Assembly (NCBI RefSeq): GCF_951801035.1
Contig: NZ_CATOKT010000003.1
DNA from: Adlercreutzia sp910585575
Lineage (GTDB): Bacteria; Actinomycetota; Coriobacteriia; Coriobacteriales; Eggerthellaceae
Reading direction: 5' to 3' (one strand)
Length of the DNA: 64,000 bases
This document shows positions 25,958 through 33,839 of the stretch, piece by piece. The notes beneath the pieces are model-generated. The model made no database searches. It worked only from the letters and a program-made list of their open reading frames with translations, and was not told the origin of the DNA. How positions within the stretch are numbered: position 1 is the first letter of the stretch; each line of letters begins with the position of its first letter. The translations under genes were made by a program, and so were the position numbers.

Positions 25958-27856
25958 GTGGGAGAGATTAAGAACAACGGGGTATCGCGCCGCAGCTTTC
26001 TACAGGGCATGGGCCTGGCCGGGGCGGCCGCTCTGGCTGCCGGCGTAGCGACGGGCTGCAGCTCGCAGCCCTCATCGAGCGATCTGGCGGAGACCGGCGA
26101 GCAGAGCGCCGCAGGCGCCGCCACGCCGGGCTACGCAAGCACCGAGGACTGGCTGGGTGAGGCCCCGCAAATTGCTGACGATGAGATCGTCGAGACCATC
26201 GACTGTGACGTCGTGGTGTGCGGCGGCGGCCATGCGGGCATTCAGGCGGCTTTGGCAGCGGCCGAAGGCGGCGCGTCCGTTGTGGTTATCGAGCAGTCGC
26301 CCGAGGAGAGCCGTAAGGTAAAGGGCGAGGACATTGGCCATGTGAACTCGCAGTTCCTGATCGAGCGCGGGTTCGGTCCCTACGACGAGGGCGAGATCGT
26401 GCAGGAGTTCTGCCTGCGCGCCGGCGGCCGCGTGAACACCGAGGTGGTGCGCAAGTTCGTGGCGAACTCCGGTGAGATGTTCGACCATGCGGCGTCGCTG
26501 GTCAACTGGCCCGACGATCGCATCAAGTTGGTGTCCGACGCCGATCCGGCCATCAGTCCTATCGACGACTCCATGATCTGCATCCACCAGTCCGGTCTGT
26601 CCCTTGACGGCAACGTGGAGTACCCGCTGTACCGCGGCGGCTTCAAGACCTGGCCCTGCGTCGTGCAGTTCATGGGTCCCATTCAGCATCAGCCCGTGGA
26701 CGGCGTGGCGGCGCTCTCGCGTCTCGATGAGTTCCAGCAGTTCTCCATCCTGGAGGGCAAGGACCTGGGCGCCACGTGGCGCTGCGGCGAGAAGGCCATG
26801 GTGCTCACCCAGGACGAGAGCGGTGCGGTAACCGGCGTTATTGCCGAGGGGGCCAACGGCTACGTGAAGTACAACGCGGCCAAGGGCGTCATCCTCTGCA
26901 CGGGCGACTTCGCCGCCAACACCGACATGACCTGGAACCTGCTGACCGAGTACCGCGAGTACAACGAGCGCATGGGCCTGGATGCCTCCTCGCTTCAGGG
27001 CCAGTCCGACTGCAGCGGCGAAGGCCACAAGATGGGCTGCTGGGCCGGCGGCTTCATCGAGGCCGGTCCGCGCGGTGCCATGAGCTTCGGCGGCGGCGCC
27101 TCGGGCCCCTGGGGGTCGAGCCCCTTCCTGTGGCTGAACTCCAAGGGCGAGCGCTTTATGAACGAGGCCGCCATTTGCGACTCCATGGCCATTGCTGTGC
27201 GCCAGCCCCTGGGCGGCTTCACGCTGGTCACCGATGCCAACTACGAGGAGACCCTGAAGAATTCTTCGCTCGACCACGGCTGCGCCAACTTCGGTCGCCC
27301 CGACTACTACACCGAACTGGTGGAGGACATGGCCGCAGTGCCGGTAGACGATCCCGAGGGCGGTGCCGTGCGTATGTGCACGGTGGCCGAGCGCATGCCT
27401 TCCCAGGTCTACGCCGCCAGCACCCTTGATCAGCTGGCCGGCATGCTGGGCTACGAGGGCGAGACCAAGGAGGCCTTCCTGGCCAGCATCGAGCGCTATA
27501 ACGAGCTGTGCGAAGCGGGCTCCGACAAGGACTTCGGCAAGGACGCCGTGCTTATGACCCCCATCAAGGAGCCGCCCTTCTACGGATGCGGCAGCGCGGC
27601 CCCCGGCGGCTTCGGCGGCAACAGCGGCACCCTGGGCGTGAGCCTGGTGACGCTGACGGGCCTGGTGACCAACGGTGACTTGCAGGTGGTGGACAAGGAC
27701 TACAACGTCATCCCCAACCTGTATGCGGCCGGCAACACCCTGGGTGGTCGTTACGGCATGCAGTACACCACGCCCTTCGCCGGCAACTCCGTCGGTATGG
27801 CCATGACCCATGGTCGCGTGGCTGGCAAGCTCATCACCGGTCAGGAAGTGCTGTAG
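25958..27856 (+). CDS. Tat-exported FAD-dependent reductase (fumarate reductase flavoprotein-like)
   Basis: A 632-residue exported flavoprotein, paralogous in plan to the one at 4742. The GTG start at 25958 is set by AAAGGAGGAAATC. The Tat signal SRRSFLQGMG (residues 10-19) ends in a cysteine within VATGCSS that may be lipidated. FAD binding is shown by VVVCGGGHAGIQAAL (about residue 88) and the end segments GNTLGGRYGMQYTTPFAGNS. There is no FMN or cytochrome domain. The substrate is unknown. It faces a second membrane LuxR gene (27976-29601), separated by a terminator, so regulation by that protein is likely but less directly implied than for the divergent pair at 3-6.7 kb. Confidence 0.87.
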   Translation: MGEIKNNGVSRRSFLQGMGLAGAAALAAGVATGCSSQPSSSDLAETGEQSAAGAATPGYASTEDWLGEAPQIADDEIVETIDCDVVVCGGGHAGIQAALAAAEGGASVVVIEQSPEESRKVKGEDIGHVNSQFLIERGFGPYDEGEIVQEFCLRAGGRVNTEVVRKFVANSGEMFDHAASLVNWPDDRIKLVSDADPAISPIDDSMICIHQSGLSLDGNVEYPLYRGGFKTWPCVVQFMGPIQHQPVDGVAALSRLDEFQQFSILEGKDLGATWRCGEKAMVLTQDESGAVTGVIAEGANGYVKYNAAKGVILCTGDFAANTDMTWNLLTEYREYNERMGLDASSLQGQSDCSGEGHKMGCWAGGFIEAGPRGAMSFGGGASGPWGSSPFLWLNSKGERFMNEAAICDSMAIAVRQPLGGFTLVTDANYEETLKNSSLDHGCANFGRPDYYTELVEDMAAVPVDDPEGGAVRMCTVAERMPSQVYAASTLDQLAGMLGYEGETKEAFLASIERYNELCEAGSDKDFGKDAVLMTPIKEPPFYGCGSAAPGGFGGNSGTLGVSLVTLTGLVTNGDLQVVDKDYNVIPNLYAAGNTLGGRYGMQYTTPFAGNSVGMAMTHGRVAGKLITGQEVL

Positions 27857-27922
27857 CAATTTCCCTCGAAGGCGCGTCCGCTGAATCCCTCCCCAGGCGG
27901 CGCGCCTTCCCTTATTATGTAG

Positions 27923-27962
27923 CGCCCGTCAAGTTCGGTCCCTCCCTCCGACTTGACGGGCG
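27923..27962. terminator. bidirectional terminator between flavoprotein and LuxR gene
   Basis: Perfect 12-bp stem cgcccgtcaagt (27923-27934) and acttgacgggcg (27951-27962) with a 16-base loop, between convergent genes. Confidence 0.65.
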
Positions 27963-27975
27963 TTGTGCGTTGCGG

Positions 27976-29601
27976 CTAGGAGGCGGTGTCCTCGTCGGTG
28001 GTTTCCACCAGATCGAGCAGCTCGCTGCGGGAATGGACCCCGAGCTTCTCGTAGATGTGCCGCACATGCACCTTCACCGTTTCGCGCGAAAGGAAAAGCG
28101 TGTCGGCAATATATGCGGCGGTGCGGCCTCGCGCGAGCAGCGTCAGAACATCCATTTCGCGCGGTGAAAGATTGCCGCGCTTCTGAAGCTGAAAGCATCG
28201 GGCGGTGAGAGGGTCGAGGACGGGTTGGGAAGCGGCGGGGGTGCCAGGTGTGGTCGATTCGCTGGCGGGGATGCCCGGTTCGCTTACGGGCGCGACGGCG
28301 GCTCCTTGGGCGTTGCCGCGGAAGGCAAGCAACGCGAAGAGCACCAGGTACGCCACGAACAGGCCGAGCGATACGGCCGTCTTCGCCTCGTGGCTTAAGG
28401 CGGTGCTGGACAGAGCCGCCGCCCCGAAGCACAGGGAACTTGCGAAAAGCGCTGCTCCGCACTGGCCTACGGTAGTGTTCAGGCATACGGTCAGACGATG
28501 AGGTCCGAAGTGGGTTACGCTGGTGTCGCCCTGGCCCTTTGCCAACGATGACGGGGCGTCCGTCGCAGGGGAACCAGGGTCCTGCCAGCATAAAAGCCAG
28601 CTCGTCAGAATGGCGAAGAAGGCAAAGCCAATGCCGGTCATAAGGCCGAACAGCATGCCGATCACCAAATCAGGCGTAAGGGGAATAAAGCAGGGGAGGG
28701 AGGGCAGTGCCGCCATCACGGGGCAAAGGCCGACGAGCATCTTGCGGAGCTTTTCGGGCTGGGGGCTTATGAGCGCCACCGCGGTCAAAATGGCGGCACA
28801 GGCCATGACCCCGAGAAAGGCCCCGCGATTCAGGGTGCCGGCAAACGCGAAGGAGAAATCTTCCATAAGGCCACCGCAGCTGAAACCTAAGACGGCAGCG
28901 CAGACGCACAGGCCGCTTGCGGCAGGGAGAAGCCCCTGCGCACCTCCTGCGACCGGTGCGGGTGCCGAGGCGGCGGTGTCTCCGAGGGGCTCATTCAACA
29001 TGCCGTCTGCTGCGTTGACTCGGCTGCGCTTAGAGCGACTGATACCCATCGTGACGGCCCACGACCCTACGACCGACAGAGCGCTCATGACTATCATGAG
29101 GGGCGTTTGCGAGAAGGTGAAGCAGGCTATCGAAATGAGTGCGGCGCTGCCGAAGGCGATGCTCAGCACCATAAGTTGCTCAAGGGCGGATAAGCGTCCC
29201 ATGCACCCATGCCACCAAAAAAGAAAAAGAACGCTTCCGCAGCCATAGGCTATGCCAGAGAGCAGAAAGCACAGGCTGTAGCCCTCGCCAGGAGCAAAGA
29301 GCCCAATGAGAGCGAAGGCCAGGGCGATAGCCCAAAACACCGTGACAGCCCCTAGGGGAGGGCGTTCGACGAGGGCTTGCAAAGGCCGCACCAGCGTCGT
29401 GGCGGCGCCCAGGGCGAAAAGGGCTATGCCGGCTCCTGCCATGAGGGTCGTGGTGCCGTCGGAGCGCCCAAGTTCGATCAGAGGCCCAAGAATCGAGGCG
29501 CCCGAGGAGATGCAGAAGGCCGTAGGGCCCGTGAGAAAGAGCGCAAGGGCAGTGGCGTAGAGAGCCAACGTGGGCCAGGGCAGTGCTTTGCTACTGGTCA
29601 T
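27976..29601 (-). CDS. LuxR-family regulator with multi-pass membrane domain
   Basis: A 541-residue protein with about 12 hydrophobic segments followed by a C-terminal LuxR HTH (LSPREMDVLTLLARG, SRETVKVHVRHIYEKLGV). It resembles the regulator at 2979 in architecture but differs in sequence. The ATG lies within the last codons of queH (11-base overlap) and has GGAGGCACC before it, so it is translated from the queH transcript. It is convergent with the Tat flavoprotein it may regulate. Ligand unknown. Confidence 0.83.
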   Translation of the reverse strand: MTSSKALPWPTLALYATALALFLTGPTAFCISSGASILGPLIELGRSDGTTTLMAGAGIALFALGAATTLVRPLQALVERPPLGAVTVFWAIALAFALIGLFAPGEGYSLCFLLSGIAYGCGSVLFLFWWHGCMGRLSALEQLMVLSIAFGSAALISIACFTFSQTPLMIVMSALSVVGSWAVTMGISRSKRSRVNAADGMLNEPLGDTAASAPAPVAGGAQGLLPAASGLCVCAAVLGFSCGGLMEDFSFAFAGTLNRGAFLGVMACAAILTAVALISPQPEKLRKMLVGLCPVMAALPSLPCFIPLTPDLVIGMLFGLMTGIGFAFFAILTSWLLCWQDPGSPATDAPSSLAKGQGDTSVTHFGPHRLTVCLNTTVGQCGAALFASSLCFGAAALSSTALSHEAKTAVSLGLFVAYLVLFALLAFRGNAQGAAVAPVSEPGIPASESTTPGTPAASQPVLDPLTARCFQLQKRGNLSPREMDVLTLLARGRTAAYIADTLFLSRETVKVHVRHIYEKLGVHSRSELLDLVETTDEDTAS

Positions 29602-30433
29602 CGGTGCCTCCGTCCCGCTTCTCCCTCATCGCCTTCAGGATGGCGCGCTTTTTCGCCTGCTTGTCGGCGTAGGCTTGCTTCTCGGCACGATGGCGGGCGC
29701 GCTCGGCTTCGGCGGCGGCGCGCTCTTCGGCATGGTCCGTGGCTTCAGCTTCGCGGGCCGCCCGACGGGCAGCCTTGCGCTCCTCGCGCTCGGCTTCGGC
29801 CTCGGCATCCGAGAAGCGGCAGCCACAATAGTTCTGACGGTACATGCCGCCCTCGCGGGAGCGGCGGGTGGCCTCGTCGTAGAAGGGGCGGTAGTCCTCG
29901 AAGTGCGCGGTCAGTCCTTCGGCGGCCGCAGCGCGCTCCAGTTCCTCGCGGATGACTTGCGTGTATTGGTAGGGGCTGACGGAAAGCGTGGTGCCCAAGG
30001 TGTCGTAGCCGTGCTCCCGGGCATAGCGGGCCGCCTCCTCGAAGCGCAGGCGATAGCAGGCGCGGCAGCGTGCCTCGCGGGCCGCCGCAGCTTCGGAGTC
30101 TGCTGGAATGCTAGGTGCATGTGCGGCTGTTTCGTCTTCTGCGGCATGGGGGTCAGGGCCGTGCACCATGCCGAAGCGCTCAAACGCGGCGTCGCCCACG
30201 CGACCGGCCGTTGCTTCCCAGGCGTCTGCATCGTAGGTACCCTCGATCACCGGCACCTCTTCGCCTTCGGCCCATTCGCGCAGGGTTTCCAGGCGATGGG
30301 CGTACTCATCGGCTGGGTGGATGTTCGAGTTCGCATAGTAGATGACCGGATCGAAGTCCTCTTCGCGCAGCAGGCGCACGGGCTCAAGGGAGCACGGCCC
30401 GCAGCAGGCATGGAGGAGAATCCTCGTTGGCAT
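29591..30433 (-). CDS. queH: epoxyqueuosine reductase QueH
   Basis: Reduces epoxyqueuosine to queuosine in tRNA, the last step of queuosine synthesis; QueH is the non-cobalamin alternative to QueG. The 280-residue protein has the family cysteines HACCGPCS at the start, RCRACYRLR in the middle, and MYRQNYCGC, which bind iron-sulfur and another metal. The last ~70 residues are an Ala/Arg/Glu-rich probable coiled coil not needed in the family. AAGGAGGCGGA precedes the ATG. The downstream LuxR gene overlaps its end. Confidence 0.92.
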   Translation of the reverse strand: MPTRILLHACCGPCSLEPVRLLREEDFDPVIYYANSNIHPADEYAHRLETLREWAEGEEVPVIEGTYDADAWEATAGRVGDAAFERFGMVHGPDPHAAEDETAAHAPSIPADSEAAAAREARCRACYRLRFEEAARYAREHGYDTLGTTLSVSPYQYTQVIREELERAAAAEGLTAHFEDYRPFYDEATRRSREGGMYRQNYCGCRFSDAEAEAEREERKAARRAAREAEATDHAEERAAAEAERARHRAEKQAYADKQAKKRAILKAMREKRDGGTDDQ

Positions 30434-30468
30434 AGGTATCCGCCTCCTTGCTTAATTCGGGCTGATTC

Positions 30469-30617
30469 TGTCAAAAACTCTCGATATGATGCAGAGCGTA
30501 ATCCCTTTGGGGGTTGTTGCTGCATCATATCGAAAACTTTTGGCAGAGCTCAGGGGATTTGAGCTTGCATCGCGTTCGGATGTTAAGAAAAATGCATCAT
30601 TTCGCTGAGTTTTGGCA
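30469..30617. repeat. three copies of a 25-26 base element upstream of queH
   Basis: Copy 2 (30520-30545) reads ctgcatcatatcgaaaactt then ttggca. Copy 1 (30469-30494) is its reverse complement with 4 mismatches in 26. Copy 3 (30593-30617) is a direct copy with about 5 mismatches in 25 (tgcatcat and ttttggca conserved at the ends). The array lies within the 279-base gap between queH and ferritin, 36-184 bases before the queH start. It could be a multi-site operator controlling queH-luxR. Confidence 0.6.
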
Positions 30618-30660
30618 AAAGCGCGCTCCATAAGTTGGAGACGCTTGGGGTGGAACAAGG

Positions 30661-30692
30661 CGCGAGCCAGCCGCAATACCGGCTGGCTCGCG
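30661..30692 (-). terminator. terminator of the ferritin gene
   Basis: Perfect 12-bp stem cgcgagccagcc (30661-30672) and ggctggctcgcg (30681-30692), placed 20 bases after the ferritin stop on the minus strand and followed there by ccttgtt. Confidence 0.65.
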
Positions 30693-30712
30693 TAGCAGTA
30701 CAGGGGCAGTGG

Positions 30713-31228
30713 TTACTCGGCAGCCAGCGGGCTCGGCACGGTGTAGGTGCGGGTGGCGCACTCGCGATCCAGGTCGTACAGACCCTTGGGGTCGCCGCCG
30801 AACAGCTTCATGTTGGTGATCATGGTGTCGGCGTTGTCCTCTTCCTCCAGCTGCTCGTCGATGAACCAGCCCAGGAACTTCTGAGCGCGGTAATCGTGAG
30901 CTTCCAGAGCAGCGGCATAGATGTCGTTGATGAGCGACGTCACGTACTTCTCGTGCTCCATGGCAGCCTCCAGCGGCTCCAGGAAGTTGGCGAACACCTT
31001 GTCAGGCTGCTCGATGGCCAGCAGCTTCACCTTCTCGCCGTTCTCGTGCAGGTAGTTACGGAAGATCATGGCGTGATCGCGCTCTTCCTGAGCCTGGATT
31101 TCGAAGTAGTTGGCGTAGCCGGACAGGCCCTCCTCCTCGTAGTAGTCGGCGAAGGACAGGTACAGATAGGCGGAGTACAGCTCCTTGTTGATCTGATCGT
31201 TGATGAGTTCGTAGACCTTGGCGTCCAT
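30713..31228 (-). CDS. ftnA: ferritin
   Basis: A 171-residue non-haem ferritin that oxidises and stores iron. Ferroxidase residues appear in LINDQINKELYSAYLYLSF (Glu near residue 16), YFEIQAQEERDHAMIF (EExxH), and DEQLEEEDNADTMI. AGAAAGGA precedes the ATG. It is monocistronic with its own terminator. No iron-dependent operator could be identified with confidence in the A+T-rich DNA upstream. Confidence 0.92.
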   Translation of the reverse strand: MDAKVYELINDQINKELYSAYLYLSFADYYEEEGLSGYANYFEIQAQEERDHAMIFRNYLHENGEKVKLLAIEQPDKVFANFLEPLEAAMEHEKYVTSLINDIYAAALEAHDYRAQKFLGWFIDEQLEEEDNADTMITNMKLFGGDPKGLYDLDRECATRTYTVPSPLAAE

Positions 31229-31795
31229 GGAAATCCTTTCTTGTTGGTACCGCGCTGCTCATGGTGCGCGGCAAAATCGAACGATGACAGAATACCGTGC
31301 TTGAGAAAAAAGTGGTCGAATTCCTTTCATTTTAACGAAAGCGCAACGGGGAAATTCGCGGATGAGGCATTGCGGCCGACGTCGTTCTGTTGGGAAACCC
31401 TCGAGTCAGCGGTGCCGACACACCTTAGTTAGTGCTGTGACCTTATCAAAATAATCAAATTTAGCCATTTTGATAAGGTCACAGATGAAGTAGCCTCTTC
31501 CAGTCGCAAAATAGCCCCTTCCGATCGGGCGGTTTGTTTCATGAAACCAACAAATGAGGGGTTCGGTCACCGAAGAGCGACTCTTCGGCTACTATGGGGG
31601 CGTGGCAACAAGGCGTGAGCAATGCGTGAGCAATATCACGAGCTTGATTATTGGGCCCACTGCAGGATGAGCAACCTGCAGTGGGCCCAACGCTTTGCCG
31701 GTGCAAAAAAGCCCGGCCGAAGCCGGGCTGGGCGTGACGATTCCGTTTGTGCGAGTCGCGGGCTCCGAACCTGCCGCCGCTTTATTTCTGCAGCC
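31229..31795. repeat. 567-base gene-free region with five inverted repeats
   Basis: No supported gene. Inverted repeats: ctgtgaccttatcaaaat / attttgataaggtcacag (31435-31452, 31467-31484, perfect 18 bp); gtttcatgaaac palindrome (31536-31547); ccgaagag / ctcttcgg (31570-31588); ttgggcccactgcag / ctgcagtgggcccaa (31651-31665, 31676-31690, perfect 15 bp); and the terminator at 31710. The unit gcgtgagcaat is tandemly repeated at 31613-31634. Half-copies tagcctcttccagtcgc and tagccccttccgatcg follow the first repeat. The ferritin promoter must lie near 31240-31340. Confidence 0.55.
31710..31729 (-). terminator. intrinsic terminator of the holin-like gene
   Basis: Stem agcccggc / gccgggct with a 4-base loop; on the minus strand it is followed by a run of six T. 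It stops transcription from the gene at 31796-32167. Confidence 0.8.
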
Positions 31796-32167
31796 TTAGG
31801 CGTCGTTGCCGACCAAGCCGTTCACCAGAGCGGACACTATCGAAATGACGATAGAGGCCACGAAGGCGCTGCCGAAGCTGGCAATGTAGAAGCCCGCGCC
31901 GAACAGGCCGTTGGCCAGCCATGCCGCAATGTAGAGCAGCAGTGTGTTCACGATAAGGTAGAAGATGCCCAGGGTAAGGACGGTAACAGGCAGCGACAGC
32001 ACTTGCAGGATGGGCTTGATGGACATGTTGATGAGCGACAGGATAAGGGCGAAAAACACAATGCCCACCCAAGTGGAACCGCTGTTGACAATCTCGATGC
32101 CGGGAACAATCCATACCGCAGCGGCAACGGCGATGGCGGTGACAATCCAGCGAATAATGAAGTTCAT
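31796..32167 (-). CDS. phage holin family 4 / YvlD-like membrane protein
   Basis: A 123-residue protein made of four hydrophobic segments, of the family named Phage_holin_4_2 but found as an ordinary chromosomal membrane protein (YvlD-like). Typical are WIVPGIEI and LSLINMSIKPILQVLSLPVT. There is no phage context, so a lysis role is unlikely; function is unknown. The start at 32167 has AAAAGGAGGC upstream; the frame extends 44 codons further without such a site. Confidence 0.85.
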   Translation of the reverse strand: MNFIIRWIVTAIAVAAAVWIVPGIEIVNSGSTWVGIVFFALILSLINMSIKPILQVLSLPVTVLTLGIFYLIVNTLLLYIAAWLANGLFGAGFYIASFGSAFVASIVISIVSALVNGLVGNDA

Positions 32168-32211
32168 AAGTGCCTCCTTTTCCATTGAGGCCATTATGTC
32201 AAAATGAGACC

Positions 32212-33642
32212 ATGACCAGAAAACACGACAACAAGCCGAAACGCAGCAGTAACCACCCCGCAAAGCCGCGGAAAAGCAGTCGCGGTCAGAAGGGCGCACC
32301 GAAGGTCCAGCAAGGTGGGCCGGTGACTTCGGGCTGCGCGCTCTGTCCCGTTTTCGGACAGTGCGGCGGTTGCAGTCAGCTGGATGTGCCCTACGACCAG
32401 CAGCTGTCTGCCAAGCAGCGCGCCGTCTACGATCTGTTCGAGGGCTTGGCTCCCGCCGAGGCGTTTCAGCCGGTTTTAGGTATGGAGCATCCCTTTCACT
32501 ATCGCAATAAGGTGGTGTCTCCCTATGCGCCGGCGAAGGGCAAGCGCGGCGCGGGCGCAGGTAAACGCGCGGCCGAGCGCGGCGCCGATCGCCATGGCGT
32601 CGAGCTGTCCAATCGTTATGGCGCGAAGGGGCTCCGCAACACCCAGGGACCGCGCAGCGCCAAGCAAGTGCGAGAGGCCATTCTTACCGGCATGTACGCG
32701 CCGGGCACGCACCGCCTTATTCCCACGGACACCTGCGCCATCGAGAACGAGACGGCCAAGCAAGTGACCCTGGCCGTCCGCGACATTATGGCCCGCTGGG
32801 ACATGGCGCCCTACAACGAGGACACCGGCGAGGGCTTCGTGCGCCACGTGGTGGTTCGCGTGGGTCATGAAAGCGGGGAAGTGCTCGTCACCGTGGTGAC
32901 CAACGGCGAGGAGTTTCCTTCGGCCAAGGCCTTCTGCCGCGAGCTGGTGCGCCGCGTGCCGGCCATCACCACCATCGTGCAGAACGTGAACACGCGCCAA
33001 ACCAATGTCATCTTGGGCGAAAAGGAGCGCACGCTCTACGGACCCGGCTTCATCCTGGACACCCTGTGCGGTCTCAGCTTTCGCATTTCGTCGAAGTCCT
33101 TCTATCAGGTGAACGCCACGCAAACCGAAGTGCTCTACGATGAGGCCGTGTGCCTGGCGCAGCTGACGGGCGCCGAAACCGTCATCGATGCCTACTGCGG
33201 CACGGGCACCATCGGCCTGGTGGCCGCCAGGCGAGGGGCTCGGCGCGTCATCGGCGTCGATAGCGTGGCCTCCGCCATCCGCGACGCTGCCACCAACGCA
33301 CGCCATAATGGGGTGGATAACGCCGATTTCGTGGCCGAGGACGCCACGGCGTTCATGGAGCGCCTGGCCGCCTCCGGCGAGCGGCCGGATCCCCTGGTGC
33401 TGCTCATGGATCCGCCCCGCGCTGGTTCGACGCCCGAGTTCCTGGCGGCGGCCTGCGCCCTGGCGCCCCAGCGCATCGTCTATATCTCCTGCAACCCTAC
33501 TACTCAAGCTCGTGACGTGCGCCAACTCGTCGACAGCGGTTACGAGATAAAAGCAATTCGCCCCGTGGACATGTTCCCTCACACCGACCATATAGAATCG
33601 ATCGTGATGCTAGAAAAACGCGCGAGCGAGCCAAAGGTATGA
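32212..33642 (+). CDS. rlmD: 23S rRNA (uracil-5-)-methyltransferase, RlmD/RlmCD family
   Basis: Methylates C5 of a uracil in 23S rRNA using S-adenosylmethionine. The 476-residue protein has the iron-sulfur cysteines CPVFGQCGGC near residue 45, the SAM-binding DAYCGTGTIGL, DPPRAG, and the catalytic cysteine in YISCNPTTQARD. The usual N-terminal TRAM domain is replaced by a short basic tail (KHDNKPKRSSNH), and a basic insertion (about residues 105-155, KGKRGAGAGKRAAERG and onward) separates conserved blocks. Which uracil (747 or 1939) is modified cannot be told. The ribosome site is weak. Confidence 0.87.
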   Translation: MTRKHDNKPKRSSNHPAKPRKSSRGQKGAPKVQQGGPVTSGCALCPVFGQCGGCSQLDVPYDQQLSAKQRAVYDLFEGLAPAEAFQPVLGMEHPFHYRNKVVSPYAPAKGKRGAGAGKRAAERGADRHGVELSNRYGAKGLRNTQGPRSAKQVREAILTGMYAPGTHRLIPTDTCAIENETAKQVTLAVRDIMARWDMAPYNEDTGEGFVRHVVVRVGHESGEVLVTVVTNGEEFPSAKAFCRELVRRVPAITTIVQNVNTRQTNVILGEKERTLYGPGFILDTLCGLSFRISSKSFYQVNATQTEVLYDEAVCLAQLTGAETVIDAYCGTGTIGLVAARRGARRVIGVDSVASAIRDAATNARHNGVDNADFVAEDATAFMERLAASGERPDPLVLLMDPPRAGSTPEFLAAACALAPQRIVYISCNPTTQARDVRQLVDSGYEIKAIRPVDMFPHTDHIESIVMLEKRASEPKV

Positions 33643-33675
33643 GTGAATCTTCTGATGAGAACTGAGTGCAGAGGG

Positions 33676-33816
33676 AGCGTCGGGTGTTCCGACCGAGCGC
33701 AGTTTACCCCAAGGGTACTTCTTCGCTTCGCTCAGGCGCCGACGCGCGACGAAAACAGCCCAGTGGGCTGTTTCGCAAAGCGAGGACTGTTTGAGCGAAT
33801 CGGAATGCCCGACACT
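33676..33816. repeat. structured intergenic element between rlmD and tilS
   Basis: Outer arms agcgtcgggtgttccga (33676-33692) and tcggaatgcccgacact (33800-33816) pair with 14 of 17 bases. Inside is a perfect 9-bp hairpin aaacagccc / gggctgttt (33753-33761, 33765-33773). The element may be a terminator, a structured RNA or a small palindromic repeat. Confidence 0.4.
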
Positions 33817-33839
33817 CCCGACCCCGAGGAGCCACACCA

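Noticed and set aside
31796..32167. Holin-like gene as evidence of a prophage
   Set aside because: The family is widely chromosomal and no phage gene, integrase or att site is nearby.
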